From Atriophallophorus winterbourni (Eukaryota > Platyhelminthes > Trematoda > Plagiorchiida > Microphallidae): a stretch of DNA of 64,000 bases. The translations under genes were made by a program, and so were the position numbers. The notes beneath the pieces were generated by a model. That model was not told the DNA's origin. It was given only the letters and a program-made list of their open reading frames with translations, and did not search any database. How positions within the stretch are numbered: position 1 is the first letter of the stretch; the number at the start of each line of letters is the position of its first letter. Below, piece after piece: positions 23,150 through 36,015 of this stretch. The DNA is taken from assembly GCA_013407085.1 (NCBI GenBank), contig JACCGJ010010473.1, positions 124,001 to 188,000 of the forward strand, in the 5' to 3' direction.

Positions 23150-24070
23150 TCGAACAATCATGGGATCAATACACAAAAACATGCAAGATGTTGGGGTAAA
23201 ATTCCGTGTAAAAATCGCAGCATCCCACGAGCAGCTTTCCTTCTCACACGAATGCCAATGAGGAGGCGTGTTCCCGAAGTTAGTACAACGAAAACCGCCC
23301 ATCAATACTTTCCAAGCACAAAAGCTGGCAAAACAACAAACAGAATGGATTCGAACTGTGGTCTCGAATTCACACAAACGACTCTAAAAATACCCGAACG
23401 TCGTTCCAGTGAAACAGAACTTTTCCGCCGTTAACTCAATGATATGTTGACGCAACAATTTGCGGTCGCAATCACCGTTACAGCAGTAAATTCTATCCGA
23501 TATAGAATTTTCCAGAAATCCTAAATAAAAGTTAACTCAGTCTTTATCCGTGTGTACAGAGACTAACAATTTAAAAAGGATTACAAATTCTCGTATCATA
23601 ACATCAGTTACGTTCTTGCATTGCTGTTATTCGAATTGTCACCAATTTGGAATCGTGGATTTTAAAACGTTTTCTGTAAATTACAAATTATTTTGACCCT
23701 TTTGATGATAATCTATCATTTTATTGCCGTCAAGGTTAAATCTTTATTTGAAAATGGAAATTTAGTTTTCAAATGTGGACTTAGTTTACTCCTACATTTA
23801 GTGAAATACCCCACCGGTGACTGTTTGTATACTTTGACAATACTCAAATTTCAAAACAATGTCTGAAATTTGTATGAAATCAGATTCTACTAATGAGTAG
23901 TATATGACTTCCGACAAATAGGACCTAACACACTACATTTACTCCTGTTTATATCACTAATCAGGTATGTGTATGTCCGTGACCGGACATTAGAACGCCA
24001 GTTCCGACTTTGTTATTGACAGGATAACCATCTCCCTTACAATTGCCAATTTTGCTTTCATGTGAATAAA
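23150..24070. other. Unassigned sequence
   Basis: Contains overlapping open frames on + (23,105-23,434) and - (23,377-23,129) without a recognised domain. The minus frame has a Cys/His cluster (CTNFGNTPPHWHSC) loosely like a zinc finger, but there is no supporting context. The rest is AT-rich with no signal. Confidence 0.3.
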
Positions 24071-24074
24071 AAGT

Positions 24075-26600
24075 TCAAGATTCAATATTCAAGCATTTAT
24101 GGAATACAGTAGCGCGTAGCTGTAAAACACCACAGCATATTTTTTGAAAGGATAATAAATATATATACAAAATGAATTTGAGGTATTAGTAAAATTGACA
24201 GCTTTGTAGTTCGAAACAAATTTCATATAATGTATCGGTATGATGGAGAAACATATTCGTTTGGATGATGTAATATAAACCTATATGTAACGTGAAATCA
24301 CTACCTATAAAAATTTTCAATTTGTTCCTGGAAATCTTTTCACCATATTATTGGAGAACATCTGACGGTAGGGAGTTTCATAGGAAATAAACGCGTACGC
24401 AATAGAATAAACGACGGCACTTGTGTTGAGGATGTGGAATCTCAAATGCCAGTGGGTGAGTACGCGTGGCATAGCTTGACCAAAGGCGAAATATATGCCT
24501 AAGAAGGTGCACCTTTGAGTTCGTTATATTAAAAGTTAGGATTAGATCAAATCGAACCCGTCTGTGAGGCATTGTATCCAAAATAAGATGAAAAAGTCGA
24601 TTCTCATATTTTAGGCTGCAAAAACAACCAACCATTTTAGTTGCTCTGTGATAAATCCTCTGAAGCAGCTTGATGTCCTTTTGTAGCCATGAATTGAGTA
24701 ATTTATCACCAGGTTAATATACGTATTAATAAGCATGGGGAATGATTTACGGCATAAATCTCAGAAATTACGCCGTTGCATACCTAGCATACGTCTAGCT
24801 CGGTTGTACACTGTTTCGCATTGCATGTTATTCTCAAGACTTCCACGAGCAATTAGGACGGAGGCTTTTTCTTCGGTTGTCCATTTAAGTTGTTTCGATC
24901 CATCGTTGCATAAACATGGAGAATCTCTGCCTATTTGCAACATTTCACACTTTCGTTAGTTAAATGGATGTTTGTTTTGAGCTGAAAAATGTATCAAAAC
25001 CGCTTTGTTAGCGCAAACAGTCCAAACTCGGCGTGATTCGCATTCAAAATTTAACATCATCCGCGAAAAGAACCATTTTGCCTGTGACAACTTTCGAAAG
25101 CCCGTTGATTTAGCGTAAAAAGAGAATCGGACGAAGTACCGAACCTTGTGGGATACCACAAGTGGCTTTGGTTTCACCAGACATCACACAATCGATACGT
25201 ACAATTAACTTGCGATCAAAAAGGTAGCTTTTCAAACAGGTAAGAAGGCACCCATTATTATCAACATCATGCTGCTTGCCCAGTAGTATAAAATCGTCCA
25301 CGCGGTCAATCGCCTTTGAGATGTCTAATTAAAACGCATGTACGAAACAACCATCATCCACTGCCTGCTTCCAGTCGCCGATTGTCTCCAGTAGGTAAGG
25401 TAGGTGAATAAAATTTTAGCGCGAGCGTTACCGGTCATGATCGAGAAAACACCAAAATTCGGCTTCCTATCGTAGTTAATAGTTCAATGAAGCGGTTTCG
25501 GATTTTTCTGCATTCATACTACCAGATAAAGCTGGCAAATGTGGTTTGTGACTTGCTTCCGCAATTCGCGAACGTTTACCAATTTCCAATTAGTTCTGGC
25601 GACCATTTATCCACCATTTTATAGGTAAACTACAACTTTTGAAGTGTGGTTATTCGCATTTTCGTTTCGGTAACATGTTAGTGATGTATTCTGTCAGGGT
25701 TGTGCAATGCGACTATCGATCACTGACATTTTTATTACGTTTCCCCAAAAGCCCCTAAAACCAATGCAATTCACTGTTTGATTTCGTTATGCATGCTCTG
25801 TTCTGACGTTGCTCAAATAATGTCAGAGCAGACCGAATTGGTCGATTCGACCCATCCAAGTTTGATACTGAACATCTTCAACGGTTTTAACTTCAGAGGT
25901 TCAAAATAGGTATAGGCCGGATGTCTGTTGCAAATTTCGTTGTCGTGTATGCTGGAAAACATGATTATACAAGAGGATGTAATCGAACATTTCGCGGATT
26001 TTGTTGTCTAGTTATCGCGGTCTCCCATTAACAATAATTGCGAATTGCGCAGTTTTCGACGTTCTGCCTTGCTTTCAACAGGCTTTAGCTATGCGCGTGC
26101 GATATCGATGACAAACGGTAAACTACACCTCCGATTAAACTGTCCCCTGATTTAGGCTCCTAGTTATAATGTATATTTTTTCCATATCGAGAACAGTGTA
26201 TGTATCTACCTTACTGCATGAGCGTTCGTGGTGGTAAGCAGATGCTTCGCAAACAGTTTTTGAGCGGTCTCTCTAAAACCTGGTCATTTTTGAATAGAGA
26301 GATTGCGATCACTGATGTGAGGTTCGAACTATGTTTCATTTATTGCTATGGCGTCATGGGAGTGCTACATATGATATTTTTTATTTCCCTAGTTTGTTCA
26401 CCAGGTATTGTGCGTTTGTACATAGGCAACTGATAGTGGTTTTCGTATACACTGACGGTGCTAAAAGCCTGTCTATTTATCAGAACCTTCAAGAGTCGGA
26501 CACCTGTTGTTTATTGAATTGCCACAAATCACAGACTTTCTAATCAGGGTCTCGTATGATTGTAAAAGCCATGGATTATTAGACGGTACTGAGCTCAATC
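24075..26600 (-). mobile_element. Decayed CR1-like LINE with EN, RT and tail
   Basis: Read on minus, endonuclease remnants appear from about 26,560: GGVVYRLSSIS near 26,140 (the conserved GVVYRPP block) and HVFQHTRQRN with DVQYQTWMGRIDQ down to about 25,790 (end of the EN fold, corresponding to the LGKSDH region). RT follows: ETIGDWKQAVDDGC near 25,370, ISKAIDRVDD near 25,300 and CGIPQGSVLRPILF at 25,150-25,110. After a gap come KQLKWTTEEK (24,890) and NRARRMLGM (24,780). The C-terminal part is at 24,635-24,378, and a short tail (ttcaagattcaatattcaag on +) lies at 24,073-24,092. Multiple frameshifts and stops. Confidence 0.75.
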
Positions 26601-27770
26601 AATCTGACATCCTTCAGGAGATTCTTATAAGTTGCTTTCAAGTTGACCTTAATTTATTCCATCATACCCATGATTTATATGTTATATTAGTTTTATTACG
26701 CCAGCATTATGGTTTGGTGACCAAGGTATTCAACAAATTCAGCATGTGTGCGACATTTAGCCTGTGAACATTCACGAAATAATTAAGAGTTTCGAAAAAC
26801 GTCATTCATCCCTTTTCGGCGTTTAATTCATACCATCAAAAACGCGGTTCGTCCAGACGTTGAAAATTAAGGTGCCGACTAATGCGAGTTATTGTATCAG
26901 GCACTATCTAGTTCATATCCGTCATTAAAGTCATCAGGTATCATTGTTCGATCTCGTGAGTTCATCAAGTTCAGAAATGTTTCCCACATTTTTCGGGCAC
27001 ATTGATTCAAATTACACTGAGATTCGTCTCACTGTGTTCTAATTTTCGTATTTATTTTGGATTCGCAGCTAGCGTTCCCGCAACAAAGCTGTTCAGCCTA
27101 CCGCAAATTATCTTTAAGTTAATTAATTTCATTTCCGTTTCAGTTTTTATTTGCACCGTTATTAGGAGCGACTGATCGACATGTGGAAAGATATCATGCT
27201 GACTTAACCGCGATATCGCTGAAGGTACTATCAGTTTCAAGCAAGTAACCCTGCAAAGTTTAGCACACCTGTGAGATTGAGTGCTTGTCTCGCTGAGAAT
27301 GTAGATCTGTGAAATATGATATTATAAATTTGTCCAGATTACAATTAAAGCGATATTGCTGTAATATGAATTTTGGTTAACACTTCGCACTCCAAACCGT
27401 AAAAGCTTCGGGAACATTCAAAAGAATACGTGTGCGCTTATCGCAATCAATGGGTTTGGATCGAAACGCGTTCACTGTTGGTCTCACTTAATCAAACCAG
27501 AGCGGAACATCACTCGAGACCAATTTCTTAAACGGTATCTCGGAACATATATCACCCTACTTGTTGTCATCTCTAAACAGTTTACCATTTTCAGGGACAT
27601 GGTTTAATAGTGCTGAGATTTAGCTTCTTATTTCGGTTACTTTAAATGTTTCAGACTTAATGAGTGGTTGTGTTGAATTCGTGAATATTGCAAACTGTTT
27701 TTCAGTTGCGACAATCCACTTTGTATTGTATCAAGCTCTTCTCCGACAGGCGGTCTTATATTCTCGCAGT
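26600..27770. other. Unassigned sequence
   Basis: Short frames only. The minus strand could hold more of a LINE N-terminal region, but no block is convincing. Confidence 0.35.
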
Positions 27771-29780
27771 GAGAGTCATTGTTGTAAGCCTCCTTTGGCC
27801 GATGTTAACACGGGGTGTACATTGAAATCAAATAAATGTTCATGTTTTACAGCTTTTTGTATGACTAACAAGTCCGATTTGGAAAAACAATCGCTCCCGC
27901 AGCGCTGGCAACGATAGTCAGAACTCCGCTGTAGTGCATCAGCAGCGTCGTGAATTTCATTCACCTGTTAAGAGTTGTACGTGCTCGTCACTAGCTTGCA
28001 GACAACGCTTCACACAAAACCTTCGAGGTAATTGTTGAAGAGCAAGTTCTTTGGAACTCGGGGTGAATGCCAAGATCTTTAATATTTCTATTGCAACCGT
28101 CTTTGTAGCGCAAGTGCGGTCTGTCCAACGGTCGACTAACTAGTTGAAACTTACTAAAGGATAGATCTTACGGAATGCGACCATATACTGTTTGGTAGAC
28201 ATGCCCAAGCAACCACGGGCGGCGCTGACTCAATAGTCAGTCTGTGCATCCAAGATAATTAGGTGTTCCAGGTTTCACTGCCTTAAATCTAGCTGCCTTC
28301 ACAAGTCGTCGGTTTCCATATATTAGCATGACTTTCAACCTCATGAATGCTGACCGTTTTTCAGCCAACAAAGCAATCATCTCAGAAGTTTTACTTTCAA
28401 CCAGTCGGTCTTTCAAACTTGCTTCGGTGCGAAAGTAGAAGTGCGACTCAGCTTTTAGGCGGTTCCAAGTTCTCTAAAGCCGATTCGAGTGGGGTTATAT
28501 TTTTCATCTCGGTTGTGAAGCCTTTTGTAAATTGCGCACTAGATTAGTTTTGTATATGCGAGTGACCTCAATTATTGGCTTAGTAGACAATTTGTTGCGG
28601 TGTTATTTCGTGTGGGGAAAGTTCAGTTTTACACAGTCCAGTTGATGATCAGGTCGCTGTCTGCTCTTCAACAAGATCTGCAAAGAATTACGCTTCCTAT
28701 ATTAGTGCTCTTAACGAGAATAAGATCAAGTTGATGCTAATGCTCAGTGCAAATATATTTCTAAGATAATTTATGCTGTGGTTATGCTTAAATGAATCTG
28801 GTACTGACACGAAAAATGTACAGTTTTATTGTGTTCTGGAATGAATTGTCTAATAAAACCTACTGTAAACATTCCGAGACAGTTATACCAAGACTCGTAA
28901 TCTCTCACACTGCTGCTTAGTTTTTTCTGCTTCATGTAGTTGATTTAGAACAAAAAAAGAAATCAGTGCACCTGAGGCTAATGAGAACCCCATTCTTTTA
29001 GAAAATGTGTAGTATTATTTCTGTTAGCATACCATTGTCTGCTAATCGCGTTTCTTGTAAGGCAGCCACGTCGACATTCAGTTACTTCAGCTCAATGTTA
29101 ATCACAACAGGTTTTCTTATGTCGCTGTTATTAGAGACGTCGCCAGAGAATCCATGAAGCATGGACCGGGCGTTCCGGGTTCTCAGTTTCAGAAATGACA
29201 TTCGTTTTTCAGTAGTTGGTTCCTTTTGTTCGCAAAAAAACAGTCTGCTTGTTGGTTGAATCATAATCTCTATGCACCCAATAAGGATAAGAAACCGTGT
29301 CGAGACGGCACGATATTGACTGGGGGATGCCAAGTTTGAGACAGGCGGTAGCTGTCCAATAAGAGTCGAATGTATATCCCACTATCTTAAGCAGCTCCAG
29401 GAGCTTAGCTTTGCGCTAACTCAGCAGATATATTTTGCATCTTATGTTATTATCCGTAGATGTAGCCACTATCCTGTGAGTGTTTGAGATAAGCTTTTTC
29501 CTTCTTTTAAGTGGACCGCCTTCATGAAATTACGAGATCTACCGACCCGAAGCATGTTGGCTTTGACGAGTTATGCAGCCGCCTCCGCCATCTTTTCTGT
29601 CATTAGAATCAGTTTCGCTGTGTCACACAGGATCACGAGTACTTGCCAGAGGCAAGACGTGGTTCTCAAAGGCTATATGCTACGCGTGACATCGGGTAAT
29701 AATCAGCGATGAGAGATTATCCTCGAAACCTCCCCGGCTTCGACAACATTGGAACCTCTGGAGTCAATGTGGAAATAATA
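27770..29780 (-). mobile_element. RTE-like LINE, near-complete ends but internally deleted
   Basis: On minus, the 5' region (about 29,780-29,340) aligns with the 5' UTR of the LINE at 40,630 (gataatctctca, atgaaggcggtccac and cttattgggtgcat blocks). The EN start follows at 29,140-29,050 (LNVDVAALQETRLADNG) and the EN end near 28,800-28,700 (HQLDLILVKSTNIGSV). The sequence then jumps over most of the RT domain to the C-terminal part: LLGHVYQ near 28,210, RPHLRYKDG near 28,115 and the terminal SDYRCQRCGSDCFSKSD zinc-ribbon-like end (27,920-27,870). Length is about 2.0 kb against about 3.9 kb for the fuller copy. Many stops; a dead, RT-deleted copy. Confidence 0.85.
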
Positions 29781-32040
29781 AACGGAGCGATAGCTATAAT
29801 GGTTCACAAGCCGTACGCAATCTTCAATTCACCAGTCTCATTTCAAGTTACATGCACATTCAATCCGCAAAAGGTACATCTTACAGAATCACCATCATTA
29901 CTAAACCGATCTAGTTACTTCGAGCAAAAGTCACGCTCGTGATCTCGTCATTAACAAATAATTCACAATAGCCCATTATGTATCCAAGACACAACGCAGA
30001 ATTGGTTATCAAAATGCGTAACTCAATGCGATCTTTGTAATGAACGCAAACACCACAGGAAACTTGTTAGTGAGAAAACGTTTAAGCTGGTGAGCAAATT
30101 GAAATATCTAAGTCTAATTATTAACATAGCTTCTGATCGACTGATATAATAGAAACACAGATTTAGAAAAGATATAACCGAACGTGTCAATGCAACAAAA
30201 ATACAACCGTACAGCACGTATGTAGAACACCAGTTTTTCTGTTTTTGTTAAAAGTATTGAAATTGTGCGAAGTGCATTGTTTATGAGTGATAAAACGAGA
30301 GCTTTTGAAATTAAAACAGAGCATCATCCTATGTCCCAACGCTGGAGCCGTAAACGACAAAAATTTCGACGGCGACAATTCCGAACTCTTGATATTTTGG
30401 GTATCGTAAGGATTGCATTAGAAAGGTTTAAGTGACATCATCTTTGGTAGCATGCAAAAATAGACAACGCCAGCCGCAATCGAACGCTATGCTATTCGTC
30501 AATGTCGGGGAAACAAGACCTACTTGGCGAGGGCTTGATTTTTACTGGTTGACACGAAATCGACGGACAAATCAAATCCCAGTGACAATCGGGACAGATA
30601 TGTCGATGATCAGCGTTGTGATTATTTGTTTATGTAAGATAGCGTGTGTTACGTTATTTTTTGTGTGAGTAATAAACGTCAATGATAAATCGGCTTCTCT
30701 AATGTTGAGAAATTCGTGGGTAAACGGGATTAGATTTGGACAGGTTTACATCAGGAATTAATCAAGACACAATCAGTGTGCATGCGACAACACGGTGGTA
30801 AGGAGTTTAATGTTGGACAGAAATGTGCGAAACGTGGTCGCACGTTCGTTGGCTTTCACATCGCGCTATATTATAACACTGCTTCTACACAGTTATCAAT
30901 GGTTTATAATCGTTTAACGGCTGTTTGGGCAGACAGTTTTTGTTCAAATAAACGCAACATTAATACACGATTACAGGACAAATGAACACATTGAACGAGT
31001 CTTAAGCTTGATAAACGGATGTAGTGTGATAAGAAGGGGTGCTTTTATGATTTCTGTAGTGAACACTACTGATTAGAACAGCGATTTTGCTAATGAACAA
31101 ATACCGTTTTATGGTGAGTGTAGCATCTGTGAAAAGAAGCAATGCAGTCTTTGTTTCAGGTCAACGTTATTAAGGTAACTATAGAAAGTTTAGCTGTCAT
31201 ATTTTACGAAGAAGACGTTGCCACTAAACACTGCGCCATTCATCACAAACATTGTAGTCCTGATTCTTGCTAATTGTGTTCAGCAACGAAGCGCTTGATT
31301 CCTTTAAATAATAATGTTTTCTAACCGATTTCTAATTTTATAGAAGTAGTCGGACTGCTTTACCGCTCAAATGCTACGATTTACCGGACTAGCGCATTAT
31401 TTCATTGTTGGATTTACCTTATTTCTCTAATTACTCCCCGGTAATTTCAGCAGCATTAACTTGTTATTAGAATTTCAATTGTCACCAGCGCGCAAATTCT
31501 GCACATCAGACTATTGAAGGCGCCAAAGTTAGATCGATGATCAATGAGCACCATTGTGAGCACCATTCATGTTTTAAAACGTAATTATACTTATTGCAGA
31601 TTCCAAGAATATTTTAGCAAGTAGGAAAAAAATTTGGTTTGCTGAATGCGATGTACTAATTGCTGATTGCACAGAACGATGTACATGCTACAATAAATAT
31701 GTAGCAATTGCTTGTATCGTTGCTACGTGGTTCAAAAGATAAGGACAATATTTAGTGAGTTATGTCGTTTAATAATTTCAACATTTTAGTTTGACCAATT
31801 TGAGAACGTTTTACACATTAAACGAGCAAACTCTAATTTAAATCGGAATGATTTTCCATCAAGACTGACAACGTAACTTATGCAATGTATTGGCAAACGC
31901 AGTGTGATCAGGACCCGTCTGTCTTGAAACATTATAATAATGAGATTGAAAATGTTAAAAATATAATACTGTAAATGAAATACAGTAAATAGAATAGAAG
32001 GCCAAGGAAGCATGTTGTTCGCATGTTTAAGTTAATTTTT
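29780..32040. other. Unassigned sequence
   Basis: Short open frames occur at 30,432-30,668 and 30,776-30,985 (+), with no domain, signal peptide or codon pattern that supports a gene. A stretch near 30,010-30,130 reads FKLVSKLKYLSLI, weakly like the xKYLG block of a LINE RT, too weak to call. Confidence 0.35.
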
Positions 32041-32099
32041 GCTTTAAACATCGACATACGAGAGGTGTTCACCGCATGTTGGGGTAGGAAATTCTAAAC

Positions 32100-32950
32100 A
32101 AATATAGACGGTATTACGAAATAATGGCGCCAAAATCGATAGACAATCTTGAGATGTACAGTGACAAGATATATGCGCGTGTCACATTTTCACAGACATC
32201 GATCATATGTCGTAGCGGATATCCTTTGATATTCGCCATTCACTAGATAAAAATGCTATTGCGCGGTATCATTTGTTAGAGTTAAGTTATATAAACACAC
32301 TTCGGAATATTTTTGTGTGCAGAACATTGCGGACACCCATCAATAATTCGGTTTCACTGTGACAGATTTCATCAAAGAGAACGATATATTTTCGCCACCA
32401 AGGAGCACAAACCTCTATTACGTACTCCATTTTAGGGCGTAGGTAGAAGATCATTATCCATTAAAACATTACCAGCAAGAATCTTTTAAAAATTATTCGA
32501 TGAGCACTAGAATGATTTGCATCACGAAGTTTTCACGAATCCAGACTCCATTATCTTTATATAACGATGCTCTATGTCATTCATGTCCGAAAAATCTGCC
32601 TCTTTTTTAAATATATTCGAGGTATCTTATAAAAATCTGCAGAACAGAATCGCCTTCGTCTTTTTGATGTCCACTCCGAACATGACAATTTAAGATTATA
32701 TGAGTAGGTGTAAAGCTTTTATGTATAAAAGAACGAGGAGCGATACTATGACGGTTACATTTTGGACTTCGCTGGAGGTATTGAACATTTTGTTGGCGTT
32801 CCGTTTGCTTTCATGTCCGTCTCACTAGCAGCCGCAAAACAATAAGAGGAGTGGATCACATGTTTCGGAACGTGTCTATGTTTGAAGAATCGAAGGGTGA
32901 TTGACTCTGTCAGAAGGATTAGAAATGTTTTAGTAACGACGCAAATTCAA
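32100..32950 (-). mobile_element. Ancient CR1-like LINE relic (paralogue of 20,040-21,060)
   Basis: On minus, post-catalytic RT blocks can be read across frames: KKEADFSDMNDIEHRYIK near 32,600 and PKMEYVIEVCAPWWRK near 32,440-32,395 (the RPxxEYAxxAWxPW block), then IVLFDEICHSETELL. The DNA aligns with the relic at 20 kb, including gagtggatcacatg against gagtggttcacat. Heavily mutated. Confidence 0.6.
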
Positions 32951-32959
32951 GTTATTCTA

Positions 32960-34060
32960 CCGCGTTCATTTTTTCAGTAGTCTGACGCTATGAGAAGATT
33001 CGTTAGACAAAAAGAGATGAGAAATGACTCCATACTTCGCTTGTGAAAACGAATTTAGCAATTAGAAGTGTGCAACCTTTCATTCCGAAAACGTTCTTTG
33101 TGACCTTACAAATAGTATGCGATAGTGTCACCAACCGATGAATTGTAGCGTTTGTAGCAGTAGCAAAAACTGTACATTTTCTTTCGTTTAGGGAAACACA
33201 TTCGGAGAGTATTAAACTTCTAAAAAAGCACAGATAAAAATGTAGAAGTTCTAACGTGATTTTAAAAGACTATTGAGACACGATAGATCTGAAGCAGCAA
33301 TTGTTTTTATGTAGAGAATTATTAGATTATCGAGATATTGCTTATATACGAGAGTGGTAAATTAATTGAATAATAACCCCTTCTAAATAAATTCATGAAC
33401 AATTTATGGTGGTTCTACTGTTATTCACCACAAGTAGGCTTCGCATCCAGTTTCTGACCGTTCATGACGTTAGAGAATTGAATCACAGAAAAATTCAAAA
33501 TATATCGCTCGGAACGTTGAAAACCATTAATGTCATTATTGCCGTTTCTAGGTATGAGGTATGACAATCAAACCAACCTGAAAACATACAGTACAATTCG
33601 AATAAAATCAGCTAAATAAATTAAACTTCTTTATAATACCTGATTAATAATTCAACTTAAATTTTGAACACGGAATTATCTAGCTGAGTCATCACAACTT
33701 AATCTGTCAAAACCACAACAATCCGTTGATGATACAGATGTATGCACAACCGTTTTAATTATACACAAATGTACAACTGTGTGCACTACGTTGCAGGGAT
33801 GATTTCGTTTGGTGATCCATGAAATTGAGATCGTTGTCTGTTTACGAAATGTTAGTTGAATATAAATGACAACAAACGACCGGATTCTCACACACGACAT
33901 CAAACAATCAGAAGCATGTAGCTGACAATCGACCAATAGGACCACATGAGGACCGAGTGTACAATATCCCAAATGGTACCGTTAAGCAGCTCAACATTAT
34001 TAACTAATCACAAATTTATCGACGATTCTCATAACAGCGAAATAATTTTCTCACTGTTTC
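32960..34060. other. Unassigned sequence
   Basis: The only frame over 90 codons (33,972-33,676, -) has no recognisable motif. No repeat partner seen. Confidence 0.35.
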
Positions 34061-34101
34061 TGCAGTGGTGAACTAATGGTGAACTAATGTCTCAGTAAAA
34101 A

Positions 34102-34516
34102 ATGTCAGGCAGAATCGCGAAAATCTTTCTAGAATTGTGCCATTCTGTTGTACCTTGCCGTTATGGAGGAATACCGAGTTACATTTTTGGACCTGTGTAC
34201 AATGATTCCAGCGAACCGCTAATTAAATCCACATTAGATGAAATTTGGAATGCTACGTCAGCCATAACACCAACACTCTCAATACACTGATCTATCGCCA
34301 CGTTTGTCAAACGCAACCCGAAGTGGAACCTCGGAAGGTTTCAGCAATGTTTGCAATATTATTGATCTTTGGATTGATTCACACTGCGACAACCATATTG
34401 CTGTTTGTTCTGTGGTATCGAACAAAACGGCGCCGTGATAAAGACACCGCGTTGATTGAAGAAGCAATAAGCATACGGGTATCTGGTGGCGCAAATAGTG
34501 AAGATAATATATTGGT
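34102..34516 (+). other. Candidate host exon: possible single-pass membrane protein fragment
   Basis: A polypyrimidine-rich acceptor-like site (ttttctcactgtttctgcag, ending 34,066) precedes a frame starting ATG at 34,102 (62 codons, with N-glycosylation-type NDSS and NATS). A second, overlapping frame (34,245-34,559) encodes a hydrophobic helix (MFAILLIFGLIHTATTILLF) followed by a basic stop-transfer cluster (RTKRRRDKD) and a polar tail that reaches a donor-like ttg/gtaaga at about 34,514. The two frames differ, so either an intron or frameshift lies between them or this is a pseudogene. It resembles no transposon protein I know. Function unknown. Confidence 0.3.
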
Positions 34517-34559
34517 AAGATTTTCTGCACTTTACTATTATTATTTTAGTGATCACTAA

Positions 34560-35840
34560 CACATTCAACCGTTTTCATGATTATTCAAATTATTTCCAAC
34601 TAATCCCGGAAAATAATGTCGCAGTGATCATGATTTTATCATTATTCTTCTCGTTCAAATCTTCTAAACAATGTACTATTGACTCCGTTTAAGCACATTT
34701 TAAATGCTTACCAATTGGTAAAATAATTTGATGTCTTTTACGTTCCCCGATGTGAGTGTCAGCATTTAATTGATTTGGGATCAATCTTATTAATCACGCA
34801 ATCAGTGGAAGTTTCCTATTGTTCTCAAATTTCAGTTTCATCACAGAATGCCAATTTTTCTGTTGCATCATCCGTTTTGCTTATAATCTTCTTTGGATTC
34901 ACGTGTGCATCGTTTGATGAAGATGCGTTATGTCTCACCAGATGAAAACCGACAAGATAAGAGTTTAAATTTGGTGAGCGTGAGCGACCGCATCTCCAGC
35001 GATTTGTGAGAATTCTTCGAAAAAGGAATGCAATTCCTGCAAACAGAACTTTCCAAATCATTACTTTCCATGCTGACTTTATCAGCCGTAATGATTACAT
35101 TGACGAATTTGAAAATTGAGAAGCTGCAAACGTTTAACAGTAAAATATTTTCAAATTAGAGAACAGTTTATTGATCCTGAATCACCTACGGTTGTGTTTA
35201 GTAATATTTGTAATAAAATTCAAACATTGCACCAGGGTGCATTAGGTGAATAATATAACAATAAATATTCATCCGAATGTTAGCCAAATAAGTCCCTAAA
35301 AGCTCTTGAAAAGTAGAAATAATTCACATTACGTCCCAAATTGAGGCAAAAATGTTGATATTGGGCTTCATGCACAGGGACTCAGAAGCAAGTTTTTGAT
35401 TTTATTTCGTCACACTTGAACTCTAGTGTAAGGACTATGTGCAAGCTGATCAAAAAGAAAACAAATGATGAAATATTTACTGTATGTCAGCGAAATCTAA
35501 AAATCCACCCAAGACACGAAAGCTTGCTGAAGGTTTTCCGCTTCAAGAACATGTATATATTTCCAAAGGCAACCTAGCAAAATCACTTAGCGACACTGGT
35601 CTATAGAGTATGTGCACCTTAATAAAACATCAAAATTAGTCACTGTCTCTCTTATGTACACAAAATAGCTAATGGTCGTTTTTGAACATATCTATGTTGT
35701 AGGGAGTTTATTGCAATAATTCGACTACTGAGCAACAAAGACTTTTACTGAAGGTATATAAAAGCTCTTGACATTTACGTTGGGAAGTACTTGCACTTGA
35801 CCTCTCTTTTTAAAGGCACTGTTGAGACCAACATCTACAA
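34560..35840. other. Unassigned sequence
   Basis: AT-rich, short frames only, no recognised element. Confidence 0.4.
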
Positions 35841-35849
35841 GCGGGCGAA

Positions 35850-36015
35850 AAGGTCATGCGAGTAAACACATTGCTTGCCGAGTTTTATTTTCCTGGCTTG
35901 ATTGTTCTTCCAAATCGAACCGTTTTATCACTCAAACCACTGCAAATCGTGTATTTGATGTAAATTTACGGTTGACATCGACCGTAAACACCCAAACACG
36001 TACACATGTACAGTA
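35850..36015 (+). mobile_element. Ancient RTE-like LINE 3'-end relic
   Basis: The blocks gattgttcttcc-aaatcg, tcactcaaaccactgcaaa, tttgatgtaaat and ggttgacatcgaccg align in order with the tail at 10,651-10,786 and 44,640-44,750. Much more diverged than either; no TSD visible. Confidence 0.6.

Noticed and set aside
23129..23434. Overlapping frames with a Cys/His cluster as a zinc-finger gene
   Set aside because: Overlapping opposite frames of similar length, spacing does not fit a standard finger, and no supporting neighbour.
30010..30130. RTE-type RT fragment
   Set aside because: Only a KYLSLI-like block is visible; no second motif in order.
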